The position numbers and the translations under genes were made by a program. This document shows, in pieces, positions 18,004 through 26,405 of a stretch of DNA of 64,000 nt. How positions within the stretch are numbered: position 1 is the stretch's first letter; the number at the start of each line of letters is the position of its first letter. Below the pieces are notes generated by a model. That model had not been told where the DNA came from, ran no database searches, and saw only the letters and a list, made by a program, of their open reading frames with translations. Source of the DNA: Mycobacterium shigaense (lineage in GTDB: Bacteria > Actinomycetota > Actinomycetes > Mycobacteriales > Mycobacteriaceae); assembly GCF_002356315.1 (NCBI RefSeq), contig NZ_AP018164.1, positions 1,426,001 through 1,490,000 of the forward strand, read 5' to 3'.

Positions 18004-18846
18004 TAGGAGCCGCGTACGCGCAGCTGTCGGCCGTCTCGTACGGCGTCAGCGATTTTGTGGGCGGCGTGGCCGCACGCCGCGTGGCCGCGCTGCGGGTCAT
18101 GCTCGCGGCCTATCCGGTCGAGGCCGTACTGCTCGGCGTCTTGGGACTCATCGCCGGCGGACCCATCCACACCGGCGCGGTGTTCTGGGGCTGCCTGTAC
18201 GGCGTCGGCCAGGCCTTCGGCATGTGGGCGTTTTATGCGGCGCTGGCCTCCGGCCCGATCTCGGTGGTCGCCCCGCTTGGCAGGCGTGCTCAACGCCGCA
18301 GTCCCGGTGGCGGTCGGCGTCGCACTGGGGGAGCGGCCCGGCCCGGCCGCTTCGATCGGCGTCGTCCTGGCCATCGTGGCCGTCATGCTTGTCAGCCGCG
18401 ACGCCACCGCCGAGGGCGCCGCCCGGTTCCGGTTCACGCCGAAGGTGGCCTGGTTGACGGTGTTCGCCGGGTCCGCGTTCGGGCTGGATCTGGTGTTCCT
18501 GCATCAGGCGCCGCACGACAGCAAGCTGTGGCCGCTGATGTTCGCCCGGCTGGCCGCCACGGTGGTGATCACCGTCATGGCCGCCTCGCGGCGCACGCTG
18601 CGGCTGCCGCAGGGCAACTCGATGCGGCTGGCGCTGACGATCGCGCTGCTGGACATCTGCGCCCTGGTCACCCAGCTGATCGCGTTGCAGTCCTGGCTGC
18701 TGTCGCTGGCCAGCATTCTGATCTCGCTGTATCCCGCCGCCACGGTCGTGCTGGCGATGATGATCCTGCGCGAGCGGGTCACCCGCTGGCAGGGGATCGG
18801 CATGGTGATGGCCATGGGGTCGGTCGCCATGATCGCCGCGGGCTAG
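18000..18846 (+). pseudogene. Frameshifted DMT/EamA-family permease
   Basis: A drug/metabolite-transporter permease split over two frames. From 18003 one frame reads IGAAYAQLSAVSYGVSDFVGG through SGPISVVAPL; the remainder (AGVLNAAVPVAVGVAL to VAMIAAG, stop 18846) is in another frame. An extra T in CCGCTTGGCAGG at 18277-18278 accounts for it: without it the protein reads APLAGVLNAAV across the joint. The start is also poor, with no ATG/GTG/TTG in frame, only CTG at 18000 overlapping the smpB stop. About ten hydrophobic segments in total, of family length. Either an inactivated gene or a sequencing error. Confidence 0.75.
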
Positions 18847-18881
18847 TTCCCGTGGGGCAGTGATCGGCCTACGATCCGACC

Positions 18882-19727
18882 ATGGCCGATCGTCCCGTCA
18901 CACTGCTCGACAAGTCCGAGGTCCTGTCGGGGCTGTTCGCCGTCTGGGACGACCTCGATGCGCTGTTGGACGGGCTGACCGACGAGCAGTGGAAGGCGCC
19001 GACGCCGCTACCGGGCTGGTGCGTGCAGTCCGTGGTCTCGCACATCATCGGGACCGAGTCCTTCCTGGAGGGCGTTCCCGCGCCCGAGCCGGAGACCGAC
19101 GTCAAGGCGCTCGATCATGTGCGCAACGACGTCGGCGCGATGAACGAGTGCTGGGTACGCGATCTCGCCAACGAGCCCGGTGCGAAGGTTCTCGAGCGTT
19201 TCCGCGCGGTCACCGACGGGCGCCGCAAGGTGCTGCAAGGCTTGTCCGACGAGGACTGGAATGCGCAGGGCTTCACGCCCGCGGGCCCCGACAGCTACGG
19301 GCGATTCATGCGGATCCGGGTCTTCGACTGCTGGATGCACGAGCAGGACATCCGCATCGCCCTGCAACGGCCACCGTCCGACGACGAGCTCGCCGGCCCC
19401 GCGTCGCAGCTGTCTCTCGACGAGGTCGCGGCCACGATGGGGTTTGTCGTGGGCAAACTGGCCAAGGCGCCGGACGGATCACGTGTCGAGTTCGACCTGA
19501 CCGGTCCGCTGGCGCGCAGCATCCGCGTCAGCGTCGACGGCCGGGCGCAGCTGGTCAACGACTTCGGCGGCAAGGAACCCACGGCGACGATCCGGCTGGA
19601 CGCGTTGCAGTTCACCAGGCTGGCCGGCGGGCGTCCGATGTGCCCGGCGCGGCCGCAGGATGTCGAACTCGCCGGAGATGAGGACGTGGCCGCTCGGATC
19701 GTCGAGCACCTGAATTTCGTGATCTGA
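18882..19727 (+). CDS. Maleylpyruvate isomerase/DinB-type mycothiol-dependent metalloenzyme homologue
   Basis: A 281-residue protein of the four-helix DinB-like group that includes mycothiol-dependent maleylpyruvate isomerase. N-terminal domain: LLDGLTDEQWKAPTPLPGW, VQSVVSHIIGTESFL (metal His in SHII) and VFDCWMHEQDIRIAL (second His, Glu and Asp). The C-terminal 90 residues form a separate SCP2/MDMPI-like domain with VEFDLTGPLARSIRVSVDG. Such enzymes use mycothiol as cofactor in actinobacteria; the substrate here is unknown. It sits between the broken permease and tmRNA, matching by position M. tuberculosis Rv3099c. Confidence 0.78.
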   Translation: MADRPVTLLDKSEVLSGLFAVWDDLDALLDGLTDEQWKAPTPLPGWCVQSVVSHIIGTESFLEGVPAPEPETDVKALDHVRNDVGAMNECWVRDLANEPGAKVLERFRAVTDGRRKVLQGLSDEDWNAQGFTPAGPDSYGRFMRIRVFDCWMHEQDIRIALQRPPSDDELAGPASQLSLDEVAATMGFVVGKLAKAPDGSRVEFDLTGPLARSIRVSVDGRAQLVNDFGGKEPTATIRLDALQFTRLAGGRPMCPARPQDVELAGDEDVAARIVEHLNFVI

Positions 19728-19755
19728 CCGCAAGCTTGCCCGGAACATAATTCCG

Positions 19756-19788
19756 TTGCTGGTCGTTGAGCCTGACGTACCATAGATT
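19756..19788 (+). promoter_or_regulatory. Possible ssrA promoter
   Basis: TTGCTG (19756-19761) and TACCAT (19778-19783) with a 16-base spacer, or TAGATT (19783-19788) as an alternative -10, lie 30-60 bases before the mature tmRNA 5' end, as expected for a strongly expressed stable RNA with a processed leader. Matches to consensus are partial. Confidence 0.3.
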
Positions 19789-19816
19789 GTCCTGCCGAAA
19801 TTCGGTGGGGATGCGA

Positions 19817-20184
19817 GGGGCTGAAAGGTTTCGACTTCGCGCATCGAATCAAGGGAAGCGTGCCGGTGCAGGCAAGAGACCACCGTAAGCGTCGATGCAA
19901 CCATATAAGCGCCGATTCACATCAGCGCGACTACGCTCTCGCTGCCTAAGCGACAGCTAGTCCGTCAGACCGGGAAAGCCCTCGACCCGGACCCTGGCGT
20001 CAGCTAGAGGGATCCACCGATGAGTCCGGTCGCGGGACTTATCGGGACACCAACAGCGACTGGGATCGTCATCCTGGCTAGTCCGCGTGAACAGGAGATC
20101 CGAGTAGAGGCATAGCGGACTGCGCACGGAGAAGTCTTGAGGGAATGCCGTAGGACCCGGGTTCGATTCCCGGCAGCTCCACTG
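19817..20184 (+). ncRNA. ssrA: Transfer-messenger RNA (tmRNA)
   Basis: Ribosome-rescue RNA that acts as alanyl-tRNA and as mRNA for a degradation tag. The 5' GGGGCTGAAAGGTTTCGAC pairs through GGGGCTG with the 3' CAGCTCC (20174-20180, one G-U pair); T-arm GGTTCGATTCC precedes it. The tag frame starts at 19911 and encodes ADSHQRDYALAA, then TAA at 19947-19949, the mycobacterial tag. Pseudoknots fill the span between. After discriminator A (20181) the genome reads CTG, so the 3' CCA must be added after transcription; the end given includes those three positions. Its partner smpB lies upstream on the same strand. Confidence 0.95.
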
Positions 20185-20196
20185 AGAATGTGCTGT

Positions 20197-20221
20197 CCCA
20201 AGCGTTGGATTTTGTCTTGGG
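20197..20221 (+). terminator. Candidate hairpin after ssrA
   Basis: CCCAAG (20197-20202) and CTTGGG (20216-20221) with a 13-base T-rich loop, 13 bases after the tmRNA end. No U-tract follows, so termination efficiency is uncertain. Confidence 0.35.
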
Positions 20222-20268
20222 TGAGCGGCTTTAATCGTCATGAACTTTCGCAGCTAGAAGGAGCTCTC

Positions 20269-20730
20269 ATGACGTGTCGCCGTCTTGCTTGGGTACTCGG
20301 CGCGATCGTGGCGCTGGCGGCGGCCATCGTTCCCGTCCCGGCCTATGGCGATCCGCCGACGAAGTGTCTGACCAACACTCCCAAGGGCAAGCAGGTCTAC
20401 GTGCCCTGCGACTTGCTCAATGCCGGGGCAAATTTCCCGCCGGGGCAGCGTTGTCCTCCGCCGCTCGAGCAGTATCCGAAAGATGTGGCGGACTGGTGCG
20501 GTGAAGGCCCGGGTCTAGCGAGTACTACGCCCACGACTCCTCCGACTCCGACGAGCGGCCCCGCGAGTCCCACGAGCTCTGTGCGGCCGACGACCTCCGC
20601 GAGCCCAACGACTTCTACGACCCCGACGAGCCCCACACGTTCTGTGACCCCCACGAGTCCCACGAGTCCGGTAAGCCCGACGGCTGCGACGAGCCCCACC
20701 GGCCCGGCGGCTCCGGGCAGTACTGAGTGA
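20269..20730 (+). CDS. Exported Ser/Thr/Pro-rich protein
   Basis: A 153-residue secreted protein. ATG at 20269 has AGAAGGAG six bases upstream. Residues 1-27 are a signal peptide ([20 protein letters not shown], cleavage after AYG). A small domain with four cysteines ([30 protein letters not shown]) follows, then from about residue 85 a low-complexity tail of TSP/PTS units, likely O-glycosylated. Function unknown. It is convergent with the mmpL gene and separated from tmRNA by 84 bases. Confidence 0.75.
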   Translation: MTCRRLAWVLGAIVALAAAIVPVPAYGDPPTKCLTNTPKGKQVYVPCDLLNAGANFPPGQRCPPPLEQYPKDVADWCGEGPGLASTTPTTPPTPTSGPASPTSSVRPTTSASPTTSTTPTSPTRSVTPTSPTSPVSPTAATSPTGPAAPGSTE

Positions 20731-20749
20731 CGTCGTCCTGCACAAGTTG

Positions 20750-20766
20750 GTTCACCTGGTGTGAAC
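20750..20766. terminator. Hairpin between convergent genes
   Basis: GTTCAC (20750-20755) and GTGAAC (20761-20766) with a five-base loop, centred in the 51-base gap between the stop codons of the exported Pro/Thr protein and the mmpL gene. Could serve both strands; no U-tract. Confidence 0.35.
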
Positions 20767-20781
20767 GGGCTGTGCCGGACA

Positions 20782-23709
20782 TTACGTCGGCGGAACCGCA
20801 TGCCGCGGCTGGTGCAACAGTGCCCGGACCAGCGGGCGTGGCCCGATGGACCGAAGCATTTGACTGGCCGGGCGGACCCGCACCCGCTTCGGCCACCAGA
20901 ACCACCGTCCCATCACCGTCATGATCGACGGCGTGATGAGCGTGCGAACGACGAACGTGTCGAACATCAGACCGATACCGATCGTCGTGCCGAACTGACC
21001 GATCGCCCGCAGATCGCTGGAGAGCATCGTGGCCATCGTGACGGCGAACACCACACCGGCTGCGGACACCACCGGGCCCGTCACGCCGACGCCGCGGATG
21101 AGCCCGGTGTTCAGGCCGGCCCCGATTTCCTCCTCGATGCGCGACACCAGCATCAGGTTGTAGTCCGACCCCACCGCCAAGAGCACGATCAACGCGAATT
21201 CCGTTGCCACCCAGTGTAACTGGAAGTGGCCCAAGTGCTGCCAAATCAATGTCGAGAATCCGAACGCTGCGCCTAGCGACAGCACGATCGTGCCGACGAT
21301 GACGGCCGCTGCGACCAATGCGCGGGTGACGATCACCATGATGATGAAGATCAGCACGATCGACGCCACCGCGGCGATCAGCAGGTCGTACCAGGCGCCA
21401 GTGGCGATGTCGTTGAATGTTGCAGCGGTGCCGCCGAGGTAGATGTCGGCGTTCTCCAGCGAGGTGAGTTTCAGCGCCTCCTTGGCCGCGTTGCGCTCTT
21501 GCTCGACAGACTTGATGCCTTCCGCGGTCGCCGGGTCCACGGCGTGAGTGATGATGAAGCGCGCTGCCTTTCCGTCGGGCGACACCATCAGGCTCAACCC
21601 GAACTGGAAGTCGGGGTTCTGGAAGATCTCCGGCGGCAGGTAGAACAGACTTTCCACCCGAGCGTCGTTGAACGATTTGCCCATCACGGCGTTGGTGTCG
21701 GTCAGCCGATCGAACTGGTCGACGAGGTTGTCGAACGTGCTGTAGATAGTCAGCGTGGTGTCCCGGATCGACTTGGTGACGGCGATGTTCTCCGGGATGA
21801 TCGCCAGCAATTCGCGCGTGGCCTTGGCTGTGTTGGAGAGATCGCTGGTGAGGGCGTGGAATTTTTCGGCCAGCTGATCGAATCCGTCCAGCGCGTCGAA
21901 CAGCGACCGTAACGACCAGCAGATCGGGATGTCGTAGCAGTGCTTCTCCCAGTAGAAATAGCTGCGAATCGGCCTCCAGAAGTCATCGAAATCCGCGATG
22001 TGGTCCCGGATTTCGTCCGTGATGGCCGCAGTCTCCCCGGTGGTTTTCGAGCTGTCGTCGGCGGCGTCGGCGAGCTTCTGGGTGATCGCGTACTGGCGTT
22101 CCAACAGCGCGATCTGGGTGTCGAGATCTCCGATGATCTTCTTGATATCGGCGACTCGGTCCTTGAGGTAGTTCAGGTTGCTGCGGATCGGCGCGGTTTG
22201 CACGCTCAGCTGGAATGGAATGGACCCGTCTTCGATCGGTGGGCCGAGCGGCCGGGTGATGCTCTGCACCCGTTCGATGCCCGGCACCCGGAAAATAGCA
22301 CCGGCAACCTTGTCCAACACCAGCATGTCTCGGGGATTGCGCAGATCGTGGTCCGATTCGATCATCAGCAGGTCCGGGTTCAGGCGGGCCTGGGTGAAGT
22401 GCCGATCGGCCGCGTCGTACGCCTGCACCGAGGCCGCGCTCTTCGGCAAGTAGTACAGGTCGTTGTAGCGCGGGGTGAAGCCCGCGAGACCAAGGGCGCC
22501 GACGATCGCCAGGATGACGGAGGTCGCGAGGATGGGCGCCGGCCAGCGCACGATGGCCGTCGCCAGGCGGCGCCAGCGGGTGTAGTTGAACTTGCGCTTG
22601 GGGTCCAAAAGACCGAAGCCACTGGCGAATGCGATGAGCGCGGGTGTCAGCGTGACCCCAGCCGCCACCACCACCAGCAGTCCTACTGCGCACGGGAACG
22701 CCAGCGAACTGAAGTAGGGCAGCCGGGTGAACTTCAAGCAGGCCAGCGCCCCAACAATGGTCAGACCGGAGCCCAGGACCACCTTGCTGACACCGGCGAA
22801 AGTGTCGTAGTACGCGGCTTCACGGTCCAAGCCGCGTTCACGGCCCTCCTGGTAGCGACCGACCATGAAAATCGCGTAATCGGTACCCGCCGCGATGGCC
22901 AGTGAGGTGAGCAGGTTCACGGCGAAGGTCGACAAGCCCATGACGCCGGTTTCGCCCAGCAGCGAAACCACGCCGCGGCCGGACAGCAGCCCAATGAAGA
23001 GGATGAACATGGTCAGCAGCACGGTGCTGATGGACCGGTAGACGAACATCAGCATGATCGCGATGATGACGACCGTGATGATGGTGATCTTGGCCAGGCT
23101 CTTGTCACCGACAACGATCACGTCGGCGGTCAGGGCGCCCTGGCCGGCGACGTAGGCCCTCACGCCAGCCGGCGGCTTCGCGTCCGCGACGATCTTTCGC
23201 ACCGCGGCAACGGATTCGTCGCCGACCGCCCCACCTTGGTCACCCTTGAGGTTGACCTGGACGTAGGCGGCCTTATGGTCGTAGCTCTCCACACCTGAGG
23301 ACGTGAATCGCTGCCCCCAGAAGTTCAGCGCATGCTCGACGTGTTCGTGGTCGGCCTGGATCTTTTTGACCAGGTCGTCGTAGAACTGGTGGGCGTCCGG
23401 GCCGAGCGGTTTGTCACCGACCAGGGTGACCAGGACGAGGTTGTCGGAGTCGTACTCCTTGAACTTCTCCCCGATGTGTTTCATCCCAGTTACCGATGGT
23501 GCGTCTGACGGCGAGAGCGGGACGGAGATCTCCTCGGCAACCTTCTCCAACTGCGGGACGAAGACGTTCACCCCGATCGCAATCAGCACCCAGGCCAGGA
23601 CAATCGGCAGCGCCAGCGCGCGGACGGTACGAGCGAGGCGCGGTTTGCGCTCGAGCTCGTAGGGCTGGGCGACGGGGATTTCGTCCGTGTCGCTGGTTTG
23701 GTCGGTCAT
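20782..23709 (-). CDS. MmpL-family RND transporter
   Basis: Mycobacterial large membrane transporter of 975 residues, proton-driven export of lipids, siderophores or drugs. Typical 1+5+1+5 layout: helix 1 at about 30-50, a large periplasmic loop, helices about 200-390, a second loop of roughly 350 residues with helical coiled stretches, then helices about 760-930. The proton-relay Asp-Tyr pairs are in [16 protein letters not shown] and [24 protein letters not shown] in loop 2 has a Cys pair seen in MmpL4/5-like proteins. Overlaps the upstream mmpS by four bases, like mmpS4-mmpL4 and mmpS5-mmpL5, which export siderophores and drugs. Which cargo applies here is unknown. Confidence 0.92.
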   Translation of the reverse strand: MTDQTSDTDEIPVAQPYELERKPRLARTVRALALPIVLAWVLIAIGVNVFVPQLEKVAEEISVPLSPSDAPSVTGMKHIGEKFKEYDSDNLVLVTLVGDKPLGPDAHQFYDDLVKKIQADHEHVEHALNFWGQRFTSSGVESYDHKAAYVQVNLKGDQGGAVGDESVAAVRKIVADAKPPAGVRAYVAGQGALTADVIVVGDKSLAKITIITVVIIAIMLMFVYRSISTVLLTMFILFIGLLSGRGVVSLLGETGVMGLSTFAVNLLTSLAIAAGTDYAIFMVGRYQEGRERGLDREAAYYDTFAGVSKVVLGSGLTIVGALACLKFTRLPYFSSLAFPCAVGLLVVVAAGVTLTPALIAFASGFGLLDPKRKFNYTRWRRLATAIVRWPAPILATSVILAIVGALGLAGFTPRYNDLYYLPKSAASVQAYDAADRHFTQARLNPDLLMIESDHDLRNPRDMLVLDKVAGAIFRVPGIERVQSITRPLGPPIEDGSIPFQLSVQTAPIRSNLNYLKDRVADIKKIIGDLDTQIALLERQYAITQKLADAADDSSKTTGETAAITDEIRDHIADFDDFWRPIRSYFYWEKHCYDIPICWSLRSLFDALDGFDQLAEKFHALTSDLSNTAKATRELLAIIPENIAVTKSIRDTTLTIYSTFDNLVDQFDRLTDTNAVMGKSFNDARVESLFYLPPEIFQNPDFQFGLSLMVSPDGKAARFIITHAVDPATAEGIKSVEQERNAAKEALKLTSLENADIYLGGTAATFNDIATGAWYDLLIAAVASIVLIFIIMVIVTRALVAAAVIVGTIVLSLGAAFGFSTLIWQHLGHFQLHWVATEFALIVLLAVGSDYNLMLVSRIEEEIGAGLNTGLIRGVGVTGPVVSAAGVVFAVTMATMLSSDLRAIGQFGTTIGIGLMFDTFVVRTLITPSIMTVMGRWFWWPKRVRVRPASQMLRSIGPRPLVRALLHQPRHAVPPT

Positions 23710-24131
23710 GCCGACTTGTCCAAGCAGGAAACTTGCGCGTTGTGCCCGTTGGCCTGTTGCTGATCGACCAATTTGCCGTCAACGGTGATGCGGCAGCCGA
23801 TCGAGGGACTATCGCCCTGCGCGACGACGTAGGCGAAGATGCCGGGCATTTCGGCGACGATCGTTTGCGACCACGGCAACGTGGTGAAGTCGGCCTTCTG
23901 CGGTTGAGCGGCGGCGTCCATCCAGTTGACGACGCCGGTCGTCCCGGGCGGGCCCAGAATTTCGTAGACGGCAGTCTTGGCTGCGTAGGGCGGGGTTGCA
24001 TCGCGCGGATCGGGCTTGGGTAGGCCGGGTCCGGGGAAGACGCCGCTGAGTCGGTCCACCGCAACACCGCCGATGACCACTGCCACGGCCACGACCAGAG
24101 CAACCCATCGCCGCTTGAGAAGCCTCAACAC
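23706..24131 (-). CDS. MmpS-family accessory protein
   Basis: A 141-residue membrane-anchored partner of the MmpL transporter. GTG start at 24131 behind a GGGGGG ribosome site. One N-terminal helix at about residues 9-27 (WVALVVAVAVVIGGVAV), then a beta-rich periplasmic domain with KTAVYEILGPPGTTGVVNWMDA, CRITVDGKLVDQQ and a C-terminal Cys, the MmpS pattern. Stop and mmpL start overlap (ATGA). Upstream intergenic DNA shows no regulator gene, unlike the mmpS5-mmpL5 locus of M. tuberculosis with Rv0678. Confidence 0.9.
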   Translation of the reverse strand: MLRLLKRRWVALVVAVAVVIGGVAVDRLSGVFPGPGLPKPDPRDATPPYAAKTAVYEILGPPGTTGVVNWMDAAAQPQKADFTTLPWSQTIVAEMPGIFAYVVAQGDSPSIGCRITVDGKLVDQQQANGHNAQVSCLDKSA

Positions 24132-24267
24132 CGTACCCCCCGATTAGGCATGCCCGATGAGCTGACACTAGGGCAGTTCATCGGTCACCACATTTCGTCG
24201 CGTGCGCCACGGACTACCCGAACACCATCGCTGCCGCGTTCATTCCTGTGGTGTCCCGTCGCTTCGC

Positions 24268-24309
24268 AAGCCGCACCTTCTACCCTGGCCCGGGTAGAAG
24301 GTGCGGCTT
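24268..24309. terminator. 18-bp perfect inverted repeat
   Basis: Arms 24268-24285 and 24292-24309 (AAGCCGCACCTTCTACCC and its complement) are identical over 18 bases with a six-base loop TGGCCC. It lies downstream of the minus-strand exported-protein pair and upstream of mmpS, so it could end their transcript. No T-run follows on either side; a binding site or remnant of a small mobile element is also possible. Confidence 0.55.
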
Positions 24310-24387
24310 GGTTGTGCGTCACTCGATCGGTTTGCTAGCCGAGGAGGCGGCGTGGGATAAGCGCCTCGCGCAGGGACACCGCAGGGC
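24310..24387. repeat. Diverged direct repeat, copy 1
   Basis: GGTTGTGCGTCACTCGATCGG at its start, then GAGG-, AGCGCCTCGC and GGACACCGCAGGGC blocks recur in the same order and orientation at 25768-25841 with small indels; roughly three-quarters of positions agree by eye. Both copies encode similar frame ends on the minus strand (PAVSLREALI, PAVSVGEALI). Confidence 0.6.
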
Positions 24388-24474
24388 AGAGGATGTCGAC
24401 GGACTCGTAGATTTCGTTGTCCTCCAACCAGACACGTCGACTCACTCGGGGGCTGATCGGCTTGCCCGCTGCGG

Positions 24475-24792
24475 TCAGGCGGGGGGCGGAGCGGGCGGAA
24501 TTGCGCCATCGCAGCCGCCAGGCGGGGGAGGGGCGGGGAAAGGCTCGTTGCCGCTGACGCAGTCGAAATGCCAGCCAACCCAGTCGTCCGATTCCCACTG
24601 ATGCCAGAACGACCCATCGGGGTACCGTGCACCGTCGCAGACATAGCCCATAAACCGGCTGTCGCAGTAGTTGTGGGTGATGTTGGGTATGTGTGGATCT
24701 GGTGGATCAGCGCTAGCAACGCCAGCAGAAAACATGGCCGCCGCTGTACAGCCCAGTAGCGCGGCGCCGACGCGGACAGATTTCAACTTCAT
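24475..24792 (-). CDS. Small exported Cys-containing protein (paralogue 1)
   Basis: Secreted protein of 105 residues with a signal peptide (residues 1-28, ending GVASADPPDPH). The mature part has four cysteines in NYCDSR, YVCDGARYPDGSFWHQW, FDCVSGNEPFP and PPGGCDGAIPP, probably two disulfides, and a Pro-rich end. ATG at 24792 has AGGAG seven bases upstream. It is a tandem duplicate of the next gene upstream, with strong DNA identity through the 3' half. The RYPDGSFWHQ motif recurs in uncharacterised mycobacterial exported proteins; function unknown. Confidence 0.8.
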   Translation of the reverse strand: MKLKSVRVGAALLGCTAAAMFSAGVASADPPDPHIPNITHNYCDSRFMGYVCDGARYPDGSFWHQWESDDWVGWHFDCVSGNEPFPAPPPPGGCDGAIPPAPPPA

Positions 24793-24860
24793 TTCGGACT
24801 CCTATTCAAGGCGCCGGACCCGTGGGACGGATTCGGCGGTACTCGGAATTGTTGGTGTGG

Positions 24861-25202
24861 TCAGGCTGGGGGCGAAGCGGGCGGAATTGCCCCGTCGCAG
24901 CCGCCAGGCGGGGGTAAGGCCGGGAAAGGCTCGTTGCCGCTGACGCAGTCGTAGTGCCAGATACGAGGGCCTTGGCCGTACTCGTCGGCCCACTTCTGGT
25001 ACCACTGATGCCAAAACGAGCCGTCGGGGTATCGCGTGCCGTCGCAGATATTGACCATGAACCGCTGGCCCTCGCAGTAGTTCGTCACCAGGTCTGGCTG
25101 GTGGGGGTCTGGTGGATCAGCGCCGGCAACGCCAGTAGAGAGCATGATCGCTGCAGTGCAGCCCAATAGCGCACCGCCGATGCGCGTGCGTCTCGACGTC
25201 AT
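24861..25202 (-). CDS. Small exported Cys-containing protein (paralogue 2)
   Basis: A 113-residue exported protein, paralogue of its downstream neighbour. Signal peptide MTSRRTRIGGALLGCTAAIM to GVAGADPPDPH; mature part keeps the four cysteines (NYCEGQ, NICDGTRYPDGSFWHQW, YDCVSGNEPFPALPP, GGCDGAIPP) but carries an eight-residue insertion (WADEYGQGP region) in the middle. ATG at 25202 has AGGAG upstream; an in-frame extension to 25406 has no homology with the sister protein and was rejected. Intergenic gap to the sister is 68 bases, so both may be on one transcript. Confidence 0.8.
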   Translation of the reverse strand: MTSRRTRIGGALLGCTAAIMLSTGVAGADPPDPHQPDLVTNYCEGQRFMVNICDGTRYPDGSFWHQWYQKWADEYGQGPRIWHYDCVSGNEPFPALPPPGGCDGAIPPASPPA

Positions 25203-25559
25203 TTCGACTCCTAACTTCCGGCGTGGAATCCATGCAGCGGATTCCACGCGATGACCACGACTTGTGGACGAGCTCCGGCAACCCGGCGCGAGCGGTCGGG
25301 GCTTCCCGGTGCCGACCAGACGCCCGGTTCTGATCAAGCCACGGCTATGATGCGTTGTTCGGGAAGTCCTTGCCCCTGCTTCGGTCGCCTTCGGCATCCT
25401 TAGCATCGCTAAAGAGTTTATATCATGTCCTCAAGCATATATGAATAGTGAACAAATATACAAATTGAGCCAGTGCTCGAGGCTGGCGCTGGGCGTCGGG
25501 TCCGGCTGCCTGGTTCATCAGGCCGATCGTTCCGGCCGACTGGCGTTCCTGCGAACCAC

Positions 25560-25745
25560 ATCTGGTGGGTCTGGTCCAGTACCCGGTGTGATACTGGATG
25601 CCGCGGACGAGCAGCTCACCGGTGACCCCGTCTCGACCAGTATGTCGGCTTCGTCGACGATGCTCATATCGGTGCAGGCGAACCGCGCCCGCCGTTTCGG
25701 ACATGATGCGGTGCAACGGAAATCCGTCGGGCACGTTGATCACGG
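25560..25745 (-). pseudogene. Remnant of an AMP-dependent acyl-CoA synthetase (FadD-like)
   Basis: On the minus strand the reading NVPDGFPLHRIMSETAG is followed, after a frame change, by VTGELLVRGIQYHTGYWTRP. These match in order the adenylation-domain motifs (G)MTETxG and GELLVRGPxxxxGYW of FadD-type ligases, with only about 30 residues between them. No start, no N-terminal ATP loop and no C-terminal domain remain. The same NVPDGFPxxRxMSETAG segment recurs at 39918-40142, so two related fadD genes have decayed in this window. Confidence 0.6.
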
Positions 25746-25767
25746 CAAGGTTCCGCCCTCACCTTTT

Positions 25768-25841
25768 GGTTGTGCATCACTCGATCGGTTGCGAGCCGAG
25801 CAGGTGTGCAATGAGCGCCTCGCCTACGGACACCGCAGGGC
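25768..25841. repeat. Diverged direct repeat, copy 2
   Basis: Second copy of the tract at 24310-24387, same orientation 1.45 kb away. Shares GGTTGTGC, TCACTCGATCGGTT, AGCGCCTCGC and GGACACCGCAGGGC blocks. Confidence 0.6.
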
Positions 25842-26098
25842 CGGGGGTCGGCGGCGATCCGCACGACCGTCTCAATGGGCGAAAGGCTCTCAGGAACGGC
25901 TGTCGAGCTGAAGTCATGGAAACCTTAAGCACCGCAGAGGATTTCGCTGTGAGGCGCGAATTTCTGCCAGGTCGACCCGTTGACCGCCGAGGCGTAAAAG
26001 TATTGCTGCTATGGCACGCCATCGCAGTTGTGAGACCGCGAGTTTTGTCGATCTGAAATTAGCACCGATTTAGGGTCATGGCGCGTACGCTGAGCTGC

Positions 26099-26311
26099 AT
26101 GGCTACCAAGACCACGGTCAAAATGAAGACCTGCGTGCATTGCGGCCACACGTTCGATCCGAATGATCGATGGCGTGACCTGTCCGACCCGGACTGGTTT
26201 CCGGTCGCATCGGTCTATTGTTCCCATGAGTGCAGCGATCGGTACCACTGCGATATGGGTCATTGCTGCTCGACCCGCGATAAAAAGAAAGCTAAACGCG
26301 AAGCGCGATAA
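26099..26311 (+). CDS. Small Cys-rich zinc-ribbon-like protein
   Basis: A 70-residue protein with seven Cys and two or more His: CVHCGHTF, VYCSHECSDRYHC and MGHCC, ending in a basic tail KKKAKREAR. The CxxC...CxxxC layout fits a treble-clef or ribbon zinc finger that could bind nucleic acid. ATG at 26099 chosen; alternatives are 26078 and 26123, and ribosome sites are weak (GAGCTG). Convergent with the cyclase gene at 95 bases. The Trp-rich core (RWRDLSDPDWFPVAS) looks structured, so I believe it is a gene, but no family was recognised. Confidence 0.55.
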   Translation: MATKTTVKMKTCVHCGHTFDPNDRWRDLSDPDWFPVASVYCSHECSDRYHCDMGHCCSTRDKKKAKREAR

Positions 26312-26405
26312 TCTGCGATCCACGGACCGACCGCATCTCTTGGTAGCCATCGGATTCGATTCCGGCATGGCGCATGAATAGGCTCGTCCGCGGCGCGGTT
26401 GACCG

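Larger units (their letters stand above)
24132..24474. other. Intergenic stretch with hairpin and repeat, no gene seen
   Basis: Holds the upstream region of mmpS, a perfect inverted repeat (24268-24309) and one copy of a diverged repeat (24310-24387). Short open frames here lack ribosome sites and codon bias. The minus-strand frame ending at 24335 closes with PAVSLREALIPRRLLG, resembling the end of a frame at 25777, so this is probably worn coding DNA. Confidence 0.5.
25203..26098. other. Long non-genic stretch with decayed gene pieces
   Basis: Contains the upstream region of the exported-protein pair, an AT-rich patch at about 25405-25465 (ATATCATG, CATATATG, AAATATACAAATTG) very unlike its surroundings, an acyl-CoA-synthetase remnant (25560-25745) and the second copy of a diverged repeat (25768-25841). 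No intact gene with a plausible ribosome site seen. Looks like a graveyard left by deletion or a past insertion. Confidence 0.55.
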
